Positions 23,278-36,650 of a DNA stretch of 64,000 nt are shown piece by piece (the first letter of the stretch is position 1; every line of letters starts with the position of its first letter). A program made the translations under genes and the position numbers. Origin of the DNA: Homarus americanus (Eukaryota > Arthropoda > Malacostraca > Decapoda > Nephropidae). The DNA is taken from NCBI RefSeq assembly GCF_018991925.1, contig NW_024737042.1, forward strand, positions 15,347,696 to 15,411,695. Direction: 5' to 3'. The notes beneath the pieces were generated by a model, which was given only the letters and a program-made list of their open reading frames with translations, had not been told where the DNA came from and made no database searches.

Positions 23278-25123
23278 CAGGGGTGTCAAACATGCGGCCT
23301 GACACACTCTTGCATGCGGCCCGCGGCCCATTTGCTGCTTCAGCCTTACCTTGAGGAGCTAAAACTAAATAGTGAGTGTATCCCTCAGCTGAATAAAATA
23401 GTCTGCTGTTTCCTAGAACAAAATACTCAATCAACATCAATGAAAGAACAATGAGACTAGAGACGGTTTTAACGGTTAATTGTGGTTGTAAGCGTGCCAC
23501 TGTATGAGTCAAGCATTTGCAAACATAAGCCTCTCGAGAAATACAGTTGCAGAAAGAAATGGTGAATTATCAGAGAATATTAACAGTCAACTCAAAGACA
23601 AAGTTAAGTCCTTTATTGCATTTTCAGATGCAATTGATGAAAGTACCGATGTAAGTGATGTAGCACAACTTGTAGTTTTTATACATTGTGTGGATGAAAA
23701 TATGCAGGTAACAGAAGAATTTGTGAAAGTGATACCAATGAAAGGAACAACAGGTGAGGACATCTTTGTGGGTTTGGTGGGGGCACTGGATAAATTAGGT
23801 GTTGACTGGGCACAAACTGTGAGTCTGGCTACAGATGGAGCACCACAAATGGTGGGTAGAAAAGCTGGCGTGGCAACACAATTAAAGGAAAAACTAATAG
23901 CCGTGAGCCCAAACCATCAAATTTATAATGTGCAATATATTGTACATAAAGAAGTGTTGTGTAGTAAAACATTAAAGATGGATAATGTCATGGATGTTGT
24001 TATAAAGACAGTGAACTTCATACGCGCGCGAGGTCTGAACCACAGACAGTTCAACTGCTTACTGGAGGAAAATGAGAACACACACAGACTGCCATATCAC
24101 ATTGATGTTCGCTGGTTGAGTCGGGGAGTCGTACTGAAGCGATTTTATGAATTGTGCAGTGAAATACAGATGTTTATGGAACAGAAAGGAAGGGATTTGC
24201 ATGAACTGAAAGATAATGAATGGGTTCAAGATCTAACTTTCATGGTGGATATTACAGAACACTTAAATTACGTGAATACAAAGATGCAAGGACACAATAA
24301 ATTGGTGACAGAGTTTTATGACTGCATTCGTGCCTTTGAGATGAAACTTCAGCTTTTTGAACGGCAACTATCAGGGAGTAACCTTTCTCACTTTCTGACC
24401 TTGAAGTCCCTGCAAGGCACACCTGAGTTTCATGCTGATATCAACACAAAAAAGTACTGCATCAAGATTTCCAAATTAATGAATGAGTTCCAAGAAAGAT
24501 TTGCTGACTTTAAAAGACTTGAGAAGGATTTTTTTCATTTTTTGGGACCCATTCTCTGTTGGTGTTAATGAGGTACCAGAACATCTTCAGTTAGAAATAA
24601 TTGAGCTCCAGTGTGATTCTGTGTTGAGGAACAAGTTTTCGAGTGTTGATGTTGGCACATTTTATCAATATTTTGGACCAAATTATCCCAGGAATAAATG
24701 CCTCAAAGATTATGTCAATATTCGGAAGTACATATGTCTGTGAACAACTCTTTTCTGTGATGAACTTGAACAAGTCTCGGCTTCGGTCTCAACTTACTGA
24801 TGCGCACCTTAATTCAATACTGAAGGTTGCTACAGCTCAGTCGTTAGTGCCAAACTTTGATGCACTGGTCCATACCAAGAGGTGCCAATTATCAGGAAGC
24901 AGCAGTAGCAAACAATAAGACTGACCAAGGTAAGTAAACACTTGATGTGTTTGTTTGTTTTTAAGGGTTTCGCACGAGCGCAGACCTAATCCACCTTTCT
25001 TATTTTGTCATACTACTCACCTGAGAGGTGATGGCGAAGTGCTCATAATTATGTTACTTGGCCCGCATACTGTGTACTCACATTAAATCTGGCCCGCCTT
25101 GGCAAATGAGTTTGACACCCCTG
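23278..25123 (+). mobile_element. hAT transposon nested in CR1-like copy 2
   Basis: Perfect 14 bp terminal inverted repeats: CAGGGGTGTCAAAC at 23278-23291 and GTTTGACACCCCTG at 25110-25123. The subterminal regions are rich in GGCCCGC, as is common in hAT elements. CTAAA is present on both sides (23269-23273 and 25124-25128), consistent with an eroded 8 bp target duplication (CTAAACTT / CTAAAGCC). Only 1.85 kb long: the N-terminal part of the transposase gene is missing, so it is internally deleted and non-autonomous. Confidence 0.92.
23504..24918 (+). pseudogene. hAT transposase, GTF2IRD2/Charlie-like, N-terminally deleted
   Basis: The 354-codon frame starting at 23504 begins within the catalytic domain. 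AIDESTDVSD holds the first catalytic Asp (codon 45) and SLATDGAPQMVGRK the second (codon 111). HIDVRWLSRGVVLKRF is the conserved RW block. The frame shifts near 24540 into NEVPEHLQLEIIELQCDSVL, and again near 24700 into the C-terminal dimerisation block (FGSTYVCEQLFSVMNLNKSR, ending 24918). The BED zinc finger and the region before the first Asp are absent. The usual CIIH motif reads YIVH. The family is known from vertebrate GTF2IRD2, which derives from a Charlie-type hAT. Not functional as it stands. Confidence 0.9.
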
Positions 25124-26463
25124 CTAAAGCCTAATAAGTCGCCAGGTCCCGATGAGATATTTGCCAGAGTATTAAAAGAATGTAAGGAAGAGTTTAGTAT
25201 GCTCTTAGCAAATTTGCTTAACATGTCCTTAAAAACGGATGTAGTACCAAAATCCTGGAGGATAGCGAATGTAATACCGATTTTCAAGAGGGAGATAGAT
25301 CACTATCTTCTAACTACCGTCCAATCATTTTAACATCAATTGTAGGGAAATAACTGGAAGCAATAATTTCAAATTCTATTCGAAATCACCTGGAGAAGCA
25401 GAAGTTGATCAATGATTCCCAACATGGCTTCACAAGCGGACGTTCTCGTCTAAGTTATATATTATCATTCCTTTCGGCTGTTTTCGAATCAGTGGACGAG
25501 GGTCACGGCTATGATGTGGTATATCTTGACTTTAGTAAAGCCTTCGACAGAGTCCCCACGAAAGATTAATAAGAAAGTGGAGGCTCATGGCATTGAAGGA
25601 GATATTCTAAAATGGATTAGTGCGTGGTTACAGGACAGGAAACAGCGAGTGAGCGTTAAAGGTCATCAATCCAATTGGGGTAACGTCACTAGTGGAGTAC
25701 CCCAAGGCTCAGTACTTGGACCATTATTATTTATTATATACATAAACGACATAGATATCGGCGTAGACAGCAACATAAGTAAATTGCTGATGACACTAAA
25801 ATAGGGCGTGTAATTAAATCTGACCAGGACCTCGCAAAACTACAGGAAGATCTAAACAAATTTTTCGAATAGTCTGGAAAATGGCAGATGAAAATCAGTC
25901 TGGACATATGTAAAGTACTTAGTCAAGAGGATGTAAACAGAGAAACCAGATATTAGATGAACAACGATGTTATTGAGAATCCGAATGTGAGAAAGATTTA
26001 GGAGTATTGATAAGTAGAACTCTTATGCCAAGTAAACAATGTGTATTTGCTCGAAACTAGGGTAATAAAGTACTAGGGTTCATACAAAGGAGTATTAGTT
26101 ACAAGACTAGAGAGGTCATTCTAATACTATATCTTGCGCTAGTGAGACCTCACATGGATTACGCAGTTCAATTCTGGTCACCGTATTACAGAATGGATAT
26201 ACAGTAGAATCCCTAGAAAAAATTCAGAGGAAAATGACAAGACTAATCCCGAGCATTCGCAACCCTGATTACAGAGACAGGTTAAAGGATCTTCATTTGT
26301 ACTCCCTCGAGAGACGTTCTAGGCTCAAAATAGGTAAACATTGGTTTGGAAAAAGAGTAGTGGATGAATGAAACAAGTAACCAAACATCATCATTGACTC
26401 GAAAACGCTGGACAGCTTCAAACATAGGTTGGGTGGATATATGAGCGGTAGGGGTTGGGTGTA
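25124..26463 (+). pseudogene. CR1-like copy 2, reverse transcriptase half
   Basis: Continues the LINE after the hAT insertion: SPGPDEIFARVLKECKEEF, VPKSWRIANVIPIF, and motif A with the expected Asp (VVYLDFSKAFD, in a frame shifted near 25300). PQGSVLGPLLFIIYINDIDI follows at 25700. Later blocks are degraded by stops. Near 26315 the region between SLERR and IGKHWFG is deleted (over 100 bp compared with copy 3). Confidence 0.88.
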
Positions 26464-26521
26464 AATGGGACTGACCAGTATGGGCCAATAGGCCCGCTGC
26501 AGTTTCCTCAATTCTTATGCT

Positions 26522-26887
<366 letters not shown>

Positions 26888-26932
26888 ACTACTACTTACT
26901 ACTTTGCTGTCACTCAGAATCGAGTCTGAGGA

Positions 26933-27519
26933 TCATCCAGCTATGATACAATGATATGAGTTATTAGGTATGTCACCTAGGTTAGTAAGTTTTGAGGTGA
27001 CTAAAAAGGCCGCTACGGGACCGGCAGCGTCGTCCACATTCATTGCGCATTTCCGGCGTTGGCACTTGTGTGCCTCGGTTTGCAGTCGGGCTAACTCGAA
27101 AGTATTGAAACCTTCTCGTGTGGTGCTCCTCCAAGCGTTACGATGTGGAGTAATCGACTCCCAGGTGAGGAGGTCGATTTGGCACTTTTTCAGGTTTGTC
27201 CTAAGACTCTCCTTATACCTTTTCAGTTGCCCGCCGGCGTTACGTTTACTATTCGTTAGGTGACTGTAAAGTAGCTGCTTTGGCAGTCTACTGTCGTCCA
27301 TGCGGGCAACATGGCCAGTCCAGCGTAGTTGTTCATGGATAATAGTAGCCTCGACGCTCCAACAGTTGGTGTCAGCAAGAATACTGGCATTTGTTCTCTT
27401 GTCTTCCCAGCGAACTCGGAGGATGGAACGTAGACTACGTTGGTGAAAGTTTTCAAGTGCCTTGAGGTGCCTCCTGTATGTGACCCATGTCTCACTGCCA
27501 TATGGCAGGGTGGGGACGA
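26933..27519 (-). pseudogene. RTE-like copy 1, C-terminal region of ORF2
   Basis: On the minus strand reads a TLPYGSETW-type start, the LRWTGHVARMDD block and a C-terminal frame of 122 codons with RLPKQLLYSHLTNSKRNAGG, ending at 26933. This is the thumb/C-terminal region that follows RT in this LINE group. A frame change occurs near 27290. It continues the RT at 30431 once the LTR element is ignored. Confidence 0.85.
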
Positions 27520-28030
27520 TGTAATAGCCCCTGTCTTATAGGCAGAAGTATTATATAAATGGTTAAATTACATTTGATTTATATACTATAACACCCTCTG
27601 TAACTTTCCACTAGCTATGAGGTAGCTTGTTCAGAGCACGTGATAAGGTGTGCCCACGGGAAGTCGTGTCACTTAATGCTGAGCTACGGCATTAAGTAGC
27701 CGGCTCTTTGGCCACCTCTTGCGGGCAGTAGTTCATTATCACTCACTGGAGGAAGACGTTGTTGAGAGCCATCGTGAATGGTTCCATCTTCCCTCGAGGG
27801 AGGACGACGGATATATTTCCGTTCTCCCTCGATGGGTCACTACTCACCCTCACTCAATTATCGTATCGACAGGACATACTTAGCAGAGCTATTTAACATA
27901 GCCTCCGTCCATCTCATGTTACATCTCCTCGTAACATCTCAATAGCTACATTGAGATATTTTACAGTGATGAACCTACGGTGATACACAGTGGAACTCCA
28001 TCCGAAATAACTTCTCAAGTGATTTTTACA
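27520..28030 (+). repeat. 5' LTR
   Basis: 511 bp. Contains the palindrome CCCTCGAGGG at about 27794 and GGATATATTTCC further on, a possible TATA-like element that is kept in both LTRs. The part after about 27990 (GGTGATACACAGTGGAACTC) still matches the 3' LTR. Confidence 0.88.
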
Positions 28031-28032
28031 AG

Positions 28033-28044
28033 TGGTGACAACCC
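28033..28044 (+). promoter_or_regulatory. Candidate primer binding site
   Basis: TGGTGACAACCC starts two bases after the LTR end. The TGG start pairs with a tRNA CCA end and the position is right. I cannot assign the tRNA. Confidence 0.5.
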
Positions 28045-29871
28045 AGGAAGGTTGTTACATATATGACAGTTTCACAAGTAACTGTTATATCACACTAACA
28101 GTCATCTCACCATATACACAGTTGGTAAAGGTAGAGATATTAAGTTCTCCCCATTACTGTGGCACACTGTTACATTTACTAATACAAGGAAGAAGAATCG
28201 TTATATACGTGGCAGCGGATCTACAAAGAAACCGTTATACTACTGTTACATTTACTGTTACATCTGTTACACCGATCAAAGAAATCAGTAACGGATAACA
28301 CCATTCCGGTCTATATACACATTCTACATAACAAGTCATAAGTGTTTTACGAAACCAGAAAAAACTAAAAACAGTGACGTGTTATATTCTTCCAAAATGT
28401 ATTATAGTATCCCGTAGTGAGACGTTATACGTTGAGTGATTTTTATTTTGTCATCCAAAGATGATGTACAATTTTTTTTTTATATATCGATAACCAATAC
28501 GGAGTTATTGATAGTTGCTAAATTATGGCAACAATCTTGTGAGCTGAAGTGAACATTAGTTTCTGCAAATGATTCGTTCACTGCCTGGGGTGTGACAGGA
28601 CGTGACTACAGTTGTTGTGACTACTCATCAATCAACAACCTGTCAACAAAATTCTTTCGTATGGCGTGAGTAACCCCCAGTTACCAGCACCCCAGCACTC
28701 CCCTTGTGGTGACACATCTCCGATCACAAGAGATGGTCTCAGCATTCTGAGGTATGGTGTGGTGGATGCACTAGTGTACCCAGTGAACCCCAGAGTCCTT
28801 GAGTTCACTGACAGGGAGCAACAGTTTGCTGTACTCAGGATTTTCGTGGACATTGACGCAGTCACCGGCCTTAGCATCAGCTGTGTCTCCTGTGAGTGAC
28901 ACATGCAAGTCTACGGGATTGCAGCAACAATTTCACATTTTCAAGAAATTCTAGAAAGGATACTCCAATCAAGCCTACAAGGAATAGGTATCTAGGTATA
29001 CATTATATATATACCCACTTTAATATATTCAACGACATAACTTCACACAGATAGACATCGTGTAGGTTATATCAATTATTTTAAGTGCCTTACTTATTTA
29101 ATATATACTGACGTAATATAATTTCCAGTATTTATTTTTCACCTGTTCAGCTATTGATACTTTAATTATTTTAAATATAATTTATATCAATTTCCTGTAA
29201 ATGGATGGACAAGGTTATTTCTTTGGTTTATATCTAAATAATTTTTCAAACCTTAGACATAGAAAATGTGGACATTTTCTTTTGATCCCAGGAAGGATAA
29301 TAATGTTCATAATTTTCAAACTGCATATTTTAATGATGTCATAGACATCTTTTCAAAATAAAAATATGACAATTCTACAGTATATTATCACACTGTAAAT
29401 TTTCAGCCATACCGTGTAGAACCCTTCACAACTCAGTACCATTGCTCGCCGCAAAAATGAATGTTTCGTCGAAGAGTCTCAAGCACCACACACTCATTTA
29501 TCCAGGTTGATTATAGTAGCAAAAGTTGTACATTGATAAGAAGGTGCGTTCTTAAACACGAAGTAGGCGAAGATTAAATCTGCCATGTTATTACGGGATT
29601 TGCTTACCCAAGTTACGATTTCCACTATTGTGTTGATATTGGCAGTAATGTTTGCTTTTAAGTCAGAATCATCCAATTGTGCCATTGTACATAAGATACT
29701 AGCCCATAAGACACTTAAGTCTAGGACCCCAGTAGTTGCTGAGCCTACGGTTCCAGAGTCCCCAGCTTAGTGTTTACACATATGTTTGTAACATGGTTAG
29801 ATTTATGTATAGGATGTTTATCTGCAAGTTTTGTTTAGTCCTAGCGGAGCTTGGATGGTGTGACCGAGCGA
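28045..29871 (+). other. LTR element interior, no pol genes
   Basis: AT-rich, with only short frames: 28032-28298 (88 codons), 28666-28899 (77 codons) and 29585-29770 (61 codons, one hydrophobic helix-like stretch near its start). The last lies about 100 bp before the 3' LTR, where a transmembrane protein end would sit in some LTR elements, but this is weak. No clear polypurine tract precedes the 3' LTR. None of the frames is recognised. Confidence 0.5.
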
Positions 29872-30426
29872 TGTAATAGCCCCTGTCTTATAGGCAGAAG
29901 TATTATATAAATGGGTTAATTACTTTTGATTTTTATACTCCAACACCCTCTGTAACTTTCCACTAGCTATGAGGTAGCATGTTTAGAGCACGTGATAAGG
30001 TGTGCCCACGGGAAGTTGTATCACTTAGTGCTGAGTTAAGGCATTAAGTAGCCGGCTCTTGCAAGCAGTAGTTTGATATCCTTGACTAGAGGAAGACGTT
30101 ATTGAGAGCCATCGTGAATGGTTCTGTCTTCCCTTGAGGGAGGACGACGGATATATTTCCGTTCTCCCTCGATGGGTTCCTACTCATGGGCATTGTTACT
30201 CAACCCCTGCGTATTTAGCAGAGCTATTTAACATAGCCTCCGTCCTCCTCTAAATACTCATAGCTACAGTGATAAGTTATGGTGATATACACTTGGAACT
30301 GTATCCTAGATAGTTCCTAAATAAATGGATAACAGATAATTGGGTTTCGCTAATAAAACCCTACATAATATACATGTTGCGGCCTCATTAACCAAGACGG
30401 AATCTGCGGTTAAAAGACCTAGAACA
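29872..30426 (+). repeat. 3' LTR
   Basis: 555 bp. Matches the 5' LTR up to about 30335; the last 90-100 bp (with TAATAAAACC) have no match in the 5' LTR, so one LTR has gained or lost sequence there. The TSD directly after it shows that the extra piece belongs to the inserted unit. Confidence 0.85.
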
Positions 30427-30430
30427 ACGA

Positions 30431-31845
30431 CCACTGCTCGATATAAGTGAAGCTTCGTAGATAATTTCGGCTCCCTACGGTTCAAGACACGATTTTGGAG
30501 TCTGCCAAAGGTTTGAGATGCACATCTGATTCGATGCTGAATCTCTTCATCTATGTCTGCGGTGGTGAACAGGTGGGAGCCGAAATACCGAAAGTGGGCA
30601 ACATTAGAGAGGGTAGTACCGTTAAGCTGGTTGGATGGTGGAGGTGTGTCTGAACCAGGGGCAGGTTGAAAGAGAATCGGTGTCTGACGTACATTCACCT
30701 CAAGGCCGAAGTGTGCATGTGCGTCTGCATAGGTGTTCAGGATCTCCTGCAGGTAGTGTTCAGTGTGAGCAACAAGGGTGAGGTCGTCTGCATACTGAAG
30801 TCTGAAGTTCAGTAATGGAAGCTGTCAACACCTTTGTTCTTGCCTGGAGTGTCTTATGTTGAAAAGACCCTTCATCGGATACTCGATGTTCACCCCGCCG
30901 GCTAAATTGGCACTGCCACAAGTAAGGAAGGCAGCCAAGAAGATGGAAAAGAGAGTTGGTGCCAGTACACACCCTTGTTTAACCCCTGTTTGAATGGGGA
31001 AGAGCTCTGACTGGGTGCCATTGTGAAGGACACTGCCGTTCACGCCATTATGGAGTTGCCTCACAATGGCGATGAATTTTGGTGGGCAGTCGAAACGGCT
31101 GCGGGTCCACCAGAGGACTTCACTGTCGACTGAGTCGAAAGACTTGGTTAGGTCGATGAAATCCATGTACAGGTGACGACGCTGTTCTGTGCACTTTTCC
31201 TGTATCTGGTGTGCAACAAAGATCATGTCAGTGGTGCCACGTGATGGTCTAAAGCCACAATGAGATTCTGGGAGGAAGTTTTCCGCCTCAGGAAGAAGTC
31301 TGTTTAGAAGGACTTGGGCGATAATCTTGCCAGCTACGGAGAGCAGCGAGATCCCACGGAGGTTGCCACAGTCTGACCGGTCTCCCTTGTTCTTATAAAT
31401 ATGGATAATGGAGGCATCTTTAAGAGCGTGGGGATTTCCTCCTTTTTCCATATATTCTCCAGGAGAGAGTGAAGACGGCTGGTAAGCAGAGGTCCTCCTG
31501 CCTTATACACCTCGGCTGGGATTCCATCAGGCCCTGAGGTTTGGTTATTTTTCATCTGTTTGATGGCAGTAGCTACCTCATCCAGTGATGGAGGATAACT
31601 GAGGTGGGTCAGTTCTGGATGCTGAGAGACCTGCTGGGTAGTCAGTATATCCACATCGGTGTTTCGGTTGAGCAATGAATGGTAGTGCTTTTTCCAGCGC
31701 TGAAGGAGGCCTTCGTCATCTTTAATTATTAGGTTACCTTCAATTGAGCGGAAGGTATCAGCTTTGGTTCGAGACTGAGGGTTGTTCTGCCAGTCAGCAA
31801 AAGCAGCGCATTTACCATCGATGAGCACCTTGATTGGAGGGTCAT
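30431..31845 (-). pseudogene. RTE-like copy 1, reverse transcriptase
   Basis: Minus strand, three main frames. 31334-31828: SGPDGIPAEVYKAGGPLLTS. 30825-31451: IIHIYKNKGDRSDC, the GISLLSVAGK block, SHCGFRPSRGTTDMIF, motif A FIDLTKSFDSVD (Asp present), and GVKQGCVLAPTLFSIF. Then 30306-30820: motif C reads QYADDLT near 30785, followed by the GLEVNVRQT block and LHLYRAVVV, where the LTR insertion cuts it. Frame changes near 31440 and 30850 break it. Confidence 0.9.
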
Positions 31846-31846
31846 T

Positions 31847-32902
31847 TTAATCAAACCAGTCCTGGTGTATTCTTTTGATCTGGCCGAGGGTCTCTTTGCA
31901 CGTTTCTGTCATAACAGTATTAAGAGTATTCCATTCGGCACTGGGATTCACGTTGTTTGCTGTTGGGTTGTTTATAAGCCCATGTTCGAGCTGATCTCTG
32001 AAAGCATGTGCTACCGTTGGATCCTCCAGACGCTTAGTATTAAAACCTCTTCTGAAGGCTTGCTGCCTTCGCTGTTTTGGGGCAACGTGAAGTGAGAGCT
32101 TGGATCTGACAAGTCGATGATCAGTGTCACAGTGGTCTGAGCCACGCATGGCACGGGTGATGAGGACATCTCGGCGATCTCTTTCTCTGACAATGATGTA
32201 GTCAATGAGATTCCAGTGTTTGGATCGTGGGTGTTGCCACGAACCCTTGAACTTGTCGGCCTGCCTTAACAAGGCATTGTTGATAGTGAAGTTGTGTGCA
32301 GCACACTCGCTGAGGAGGAGTAGGCCATTGGGATTACACTTGCCTAGTCCATTTCTCCCTATGGTTCCCAGCCAAATGTTAGCATCTCTGCCAATTCTCG
32401 CATTGAAGTCGCCAAGGAGCACAATCTTGTCTTCTCTGGGGATAGAGGTTAGCAGTCTGTTGAGGTCGGCATAAAAGGCCTCCTTGATGTTATCCTTTGC
32501 ATTCAGTGACACTGTGACACTGATGGAGAAGGCATGACGCGAGTGATTCAGTGGGACTCGAAGCGTCATGAGGCGCTCGTTGATCCCAATAGGCATTTCA
32601 GTTAGCCTGTGCAGGATGCGTTTGTAGATGGCAAAGCCAACTCCAGAAATGCGGTTTCTCTCCGCAGCAGGCTTACCCTTCGAGATGAAAGTATAGCCAG
32701 ACCCCCGTTCTGTGAGATGGCCCTCATCTGGGAGCCGGGACTCACTGATGGCAGTTCTTTTGCCAAAAGGGCGGTTCTTCTTCCAGGATGTGCATTTGAG
32801 CCAGTATCTAGAAGGGTCCTGACATTCCATGCAGCGACCGTAAGAGGTTTTATGGTTTGTTTTTGTTTGGATCTGTGGTTTTGGTTGTGTTTTTGACTGC
32901 AT
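31847..32902 (-). pseudogene. RTE-like copy 1, endonuclease domain
   Basis: 351-codon frame on the minus strand. Endonuclease motifs: AISESRLPDEG, INERLMTLRVPL, VLLGDFNARIGRDANIW, HWNLIDYIIV and the SDHCDTDHRLV His motif. This domain nicks target DNA to prime reverse transcription. The first 50 residues are out of register with the family pattern, pointing to a frameshift near 32760. The frame ends with HQDWFD, before the linker to RT. Confidence 0.9.
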
Positions 32903-32929
32903 GAGGATGACCTTACTGTGTGCGGTTGC

Positions 32930-33960
32930 CCAGTCAGTTTGGGTTTTTAGGCAGGCTATGTTTAGGAAACCTTTTCTAGCCCCCTCCCCATGTGGGGTGA
33001 GCAGAGTGGCTCCACGAAAGGGCTGCTCAGTCGCACAGACAGGACCTGATTGTACTGCTACCTAGATCCCAGTGCATAAACGACCATCTTATCTATGCCG
33101 CCCATGTGCAGAATTGTGACTAGACACTCCCGGCAGTCATCTCTGCCTGTCCCCATAGCCACTTGACCGTCGCCATAGGACTTTTGGGGGTATAGGGCTT
33201 TTGATGATGATGAGAGGTATGATGAACTGGATGATGGCTGCGCCTGAGTAGATTTATGTGGTGAGGCAGGAGCACAGGCTAAAGCCACACAACTTGGCTC
33301 TCCCTTTTCTTGATCCAGTTGTGCAAGTGTTGCAAAGACTGGGGAGAGGGAGAGTCGGAATGGACTGCCAATAGCCCAGTTTGTTCGGTTTCGCCTTAGT
33401 AGCCTGTCCATTAGGCTTTGCCTTCGTCAGCCAGTGTAGTCGTTGGATTTCCATGGTGGTCACCTCTGCTGCCTACACTGCCGTTGGGGTTCTGTTGGAG
33501 CCTTTTTAGCATGTCTGCCTGATGCGGGGCTCCACCGCAGATTTTTAGTTTGAGGTTTACTCCCGTAGTCTTATACCTGCCAAGCTTAATCCGCAAGGCA
33601 GCGGGGCGGTGGTTGGTAGGTGCCAGGATGTGTCCACATGCTAGTGGACCTATGCGCCGTCTATCTGTGGCCCTCTGCTACTCCAAGATCCCCTGCTGAT
33701 GTAGTATGGGCCCACGAGGCACCCAGATACCGTTTGTTGCCACGAGGAGTCACAACAGGAGTCTTGATGGTAATGGCTTTGTACTGGCAGGGGAAGAGTT
33801 GTGCAAGTTGCTTCCCTGTTCGCCACGAGGGCTAGCCAGCGGCGGCAGCTGAAAGAGAGAAGGAGCAAGAGGTGCTTGCACATTAACACTAACATTAAGC
33901 TGCCACTTTAGATGCATTTCACCACCCTGTGTGTGGCTGCACACACACACACACTACATC
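32930..33960 (-). other. Probable 5' region of RTE-like copy 1
   Basis: Directly upstream of the endonuclease on the minus strand. Contains a 117-codon frame (33058-33411) with RDDCRECLVTILHMGG near its end and a 61-codon frame (33411-33596). Such Cys-containing 5' frames are familiar from LINEs of this group, but there is no second copy in this window to compare. It ends at an AC run near 33942. Confidence 0.45.
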
Positions 33961-34360
33961 CTTGACCACCGTAGGGTCAAGACCTATTCAGGCGCTGCTC
34001 CTGACCAGCTGCCTCCCTTGGCCATGTCGACCCATTCCCCAAGTCCCTCTCCCCGACCCATCCTCACCACCGGGATATCAACACAATAAAAAGTGACAAT
34101 TTCGTTTCGGAAAGAAGTGGGACCAGTGTTGAACAGTGATGAACAGTGTTTAAGCCAGTGAATTCAGCATTAAACAGTACTAGTGAGGGCCATGACCCAC
34201 CAGTGAGATAAGCACCCCTGGGAACTGACCGCCATCTTCTGACCAGGAGGTGCTAATCAGTCCACCCTGGGAACAACAGAGGGCCGGTCGGCTTCACACC
34301 TGACTACGAGATAACACAATACTACCCAGGAGGGTGGGGTACTGTGACACCACCCCACAC
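33961..34360. other. Unique spacer
   Basis: No gene seen. Short repeated words (GAACAGTG, CAGTG) at 34125-34180. Confidence 0.55.
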
Positions 34361-34770
34361 CACCCGGTGTCCCCATGACCACGTGAGGTCGTTCATATCA
34401 ACACCCGAGGACGAGTTACTACACCACGTGAACACCTCACCACCCGATGTCCCCATGACCACGTGAGGTCGTTCATATCAACACCCGAGGACGAGTTACT
34501 GCACCACGTGAACACCTCACCACCCGATGTCCCCATGACCACGTGAGGTCGTTCATATCAACACCCGAGGACGAGTTACTGCACCACGTGAACACCTCAC
34601 CACCCGATGTCCCCATGACCACGTGAGGTCGTTCATATCAACACCCGAGGACGAGTTACTGCACCACATGAACACCTCACCACCCGATGTCCCCATGACC
34701 ACGTGAGGTCGTTCATATCAACACCCGAGGACGAGTTACTGCACCACATGAACACCACACCACCTGGTGT
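34361..34770. repeat. 80 bp tandem repeat, five units, with CACGTG sites
   Basis: CACCCGATGTCCCC starts at 34441, 34521, 34601 and 34681, with a variant start at 34361: an exact 80 bp period. Units are nearly identical. Each contains CACGTGAGGTCG, and most a second CACGTGAAC (CACATG in the last two). CACGTG is the core E-box of bHLH factors; whether it is used here is unknown. Confidence 0.97.
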
Positions 34771-34906
34771 CTCTATGACCAGTCCAGGCCCAGCCATCAA
34801 CTGTAAACTATAATAAATTGTATGTTCAATTCATGTTCCTTCTTCTTTCAGTAATGAAAGCTTTTGTTAAACGACCCACCCACCCCATGTTTTCGTATGT
34901 AATAAG
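34771..34906. other. Spacer
   Basis: Short AT-rich stretch joining the 80 bp repeat and a LINE tail; nothing recognised. Confidence 0.5.
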
Positions 34907-34986
34907 TAATTTTTGTCCAATTTATATTTTCAGCCTTCGGGCTGCTGAACTTTTTCAATAAACCGTTAATTATTATTGTTATTTTT

Positions 34987-34990
<4 letters not shown>
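34907..34990 (+). mobile_element. Diverged family B-like LINE 3' tail
   Basis: Resembles the tails at 18777, 41995 and 46425: TATATTTTCAG, a CAGCC-TTCG-GGCTG hairpin (34931-34944), then CAATAAACCGTTAATTATTA. The loop differs while the stem is kept. Confidence 0.72.

Positions 34991-35031
<41 letters not shown>
34991..35031. repeat. (AC)n microsatellite
   Basis: Pure AC run of about 40 bp. Confidence 0.97.
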
Positions 35032-35033
<2 letters not shown>

Positions 35034-35212
35034 TACGCGTCCGTCCGCCCGTTAGTATGTTATGAACATATTAAATTGATTAATCAAAAAGAATTTAAAC
35101 TAAAGTTACTGTGACAAAAATATCTCAAGTGAGTTCACTTATTAACACTATATTCACCCCCCAGGCTATGGCTCAATGTTCTGGTTGATTATATTTTGAG
35201 TAACTACCAGTC

Positions 35213-36650
<1,438 letters not shown>

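Larger units (their letters stand above)
27516..30430 (+). mobile_element. Non-autonomous LTR retroelement with 4 bp target duplication
   Basis: Two long direct repeats (27520-28030 and 29872-30426) begin TGTAATAGCCCCTGTCTTAT and end in ACA. The target duplication ACGA lies at 27516-27519 and 30427-30430. The interior (28031-29871, about 1.84 kb) shows no gag, protease, RT or integrase, so the element must have depended on enzymes from elsewhere. 4 bp duplications and TG..CA ends fit LTR retrotransposons. The LTRs differ at many sites, so the insertion is not recent. Orientation follows from the candidate primer binding site at 28033. Confidence 0.88.
26888..33960 (-). mobile_element. RTE-like LINE copy 1, split by an LTR element
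   Basis: Minus-strand LINE in two parts, 33960-30431 (5' region, endonuclease, most of RT) and 27519-26888 (C-terminal part and 3' end). The 3' end carries a trinucleotide AGT-type tail next to microsatellite DNA, as is usual for RTE-clade LINEs. The other copy (49181-52530) has the uninterrupted junction at 49851-49854, so the split is due to the LTR insertion. The 5' limit is uncertain; the clade (RTE, Proto2 or relatives) is provisional. Confidence 0.85.
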
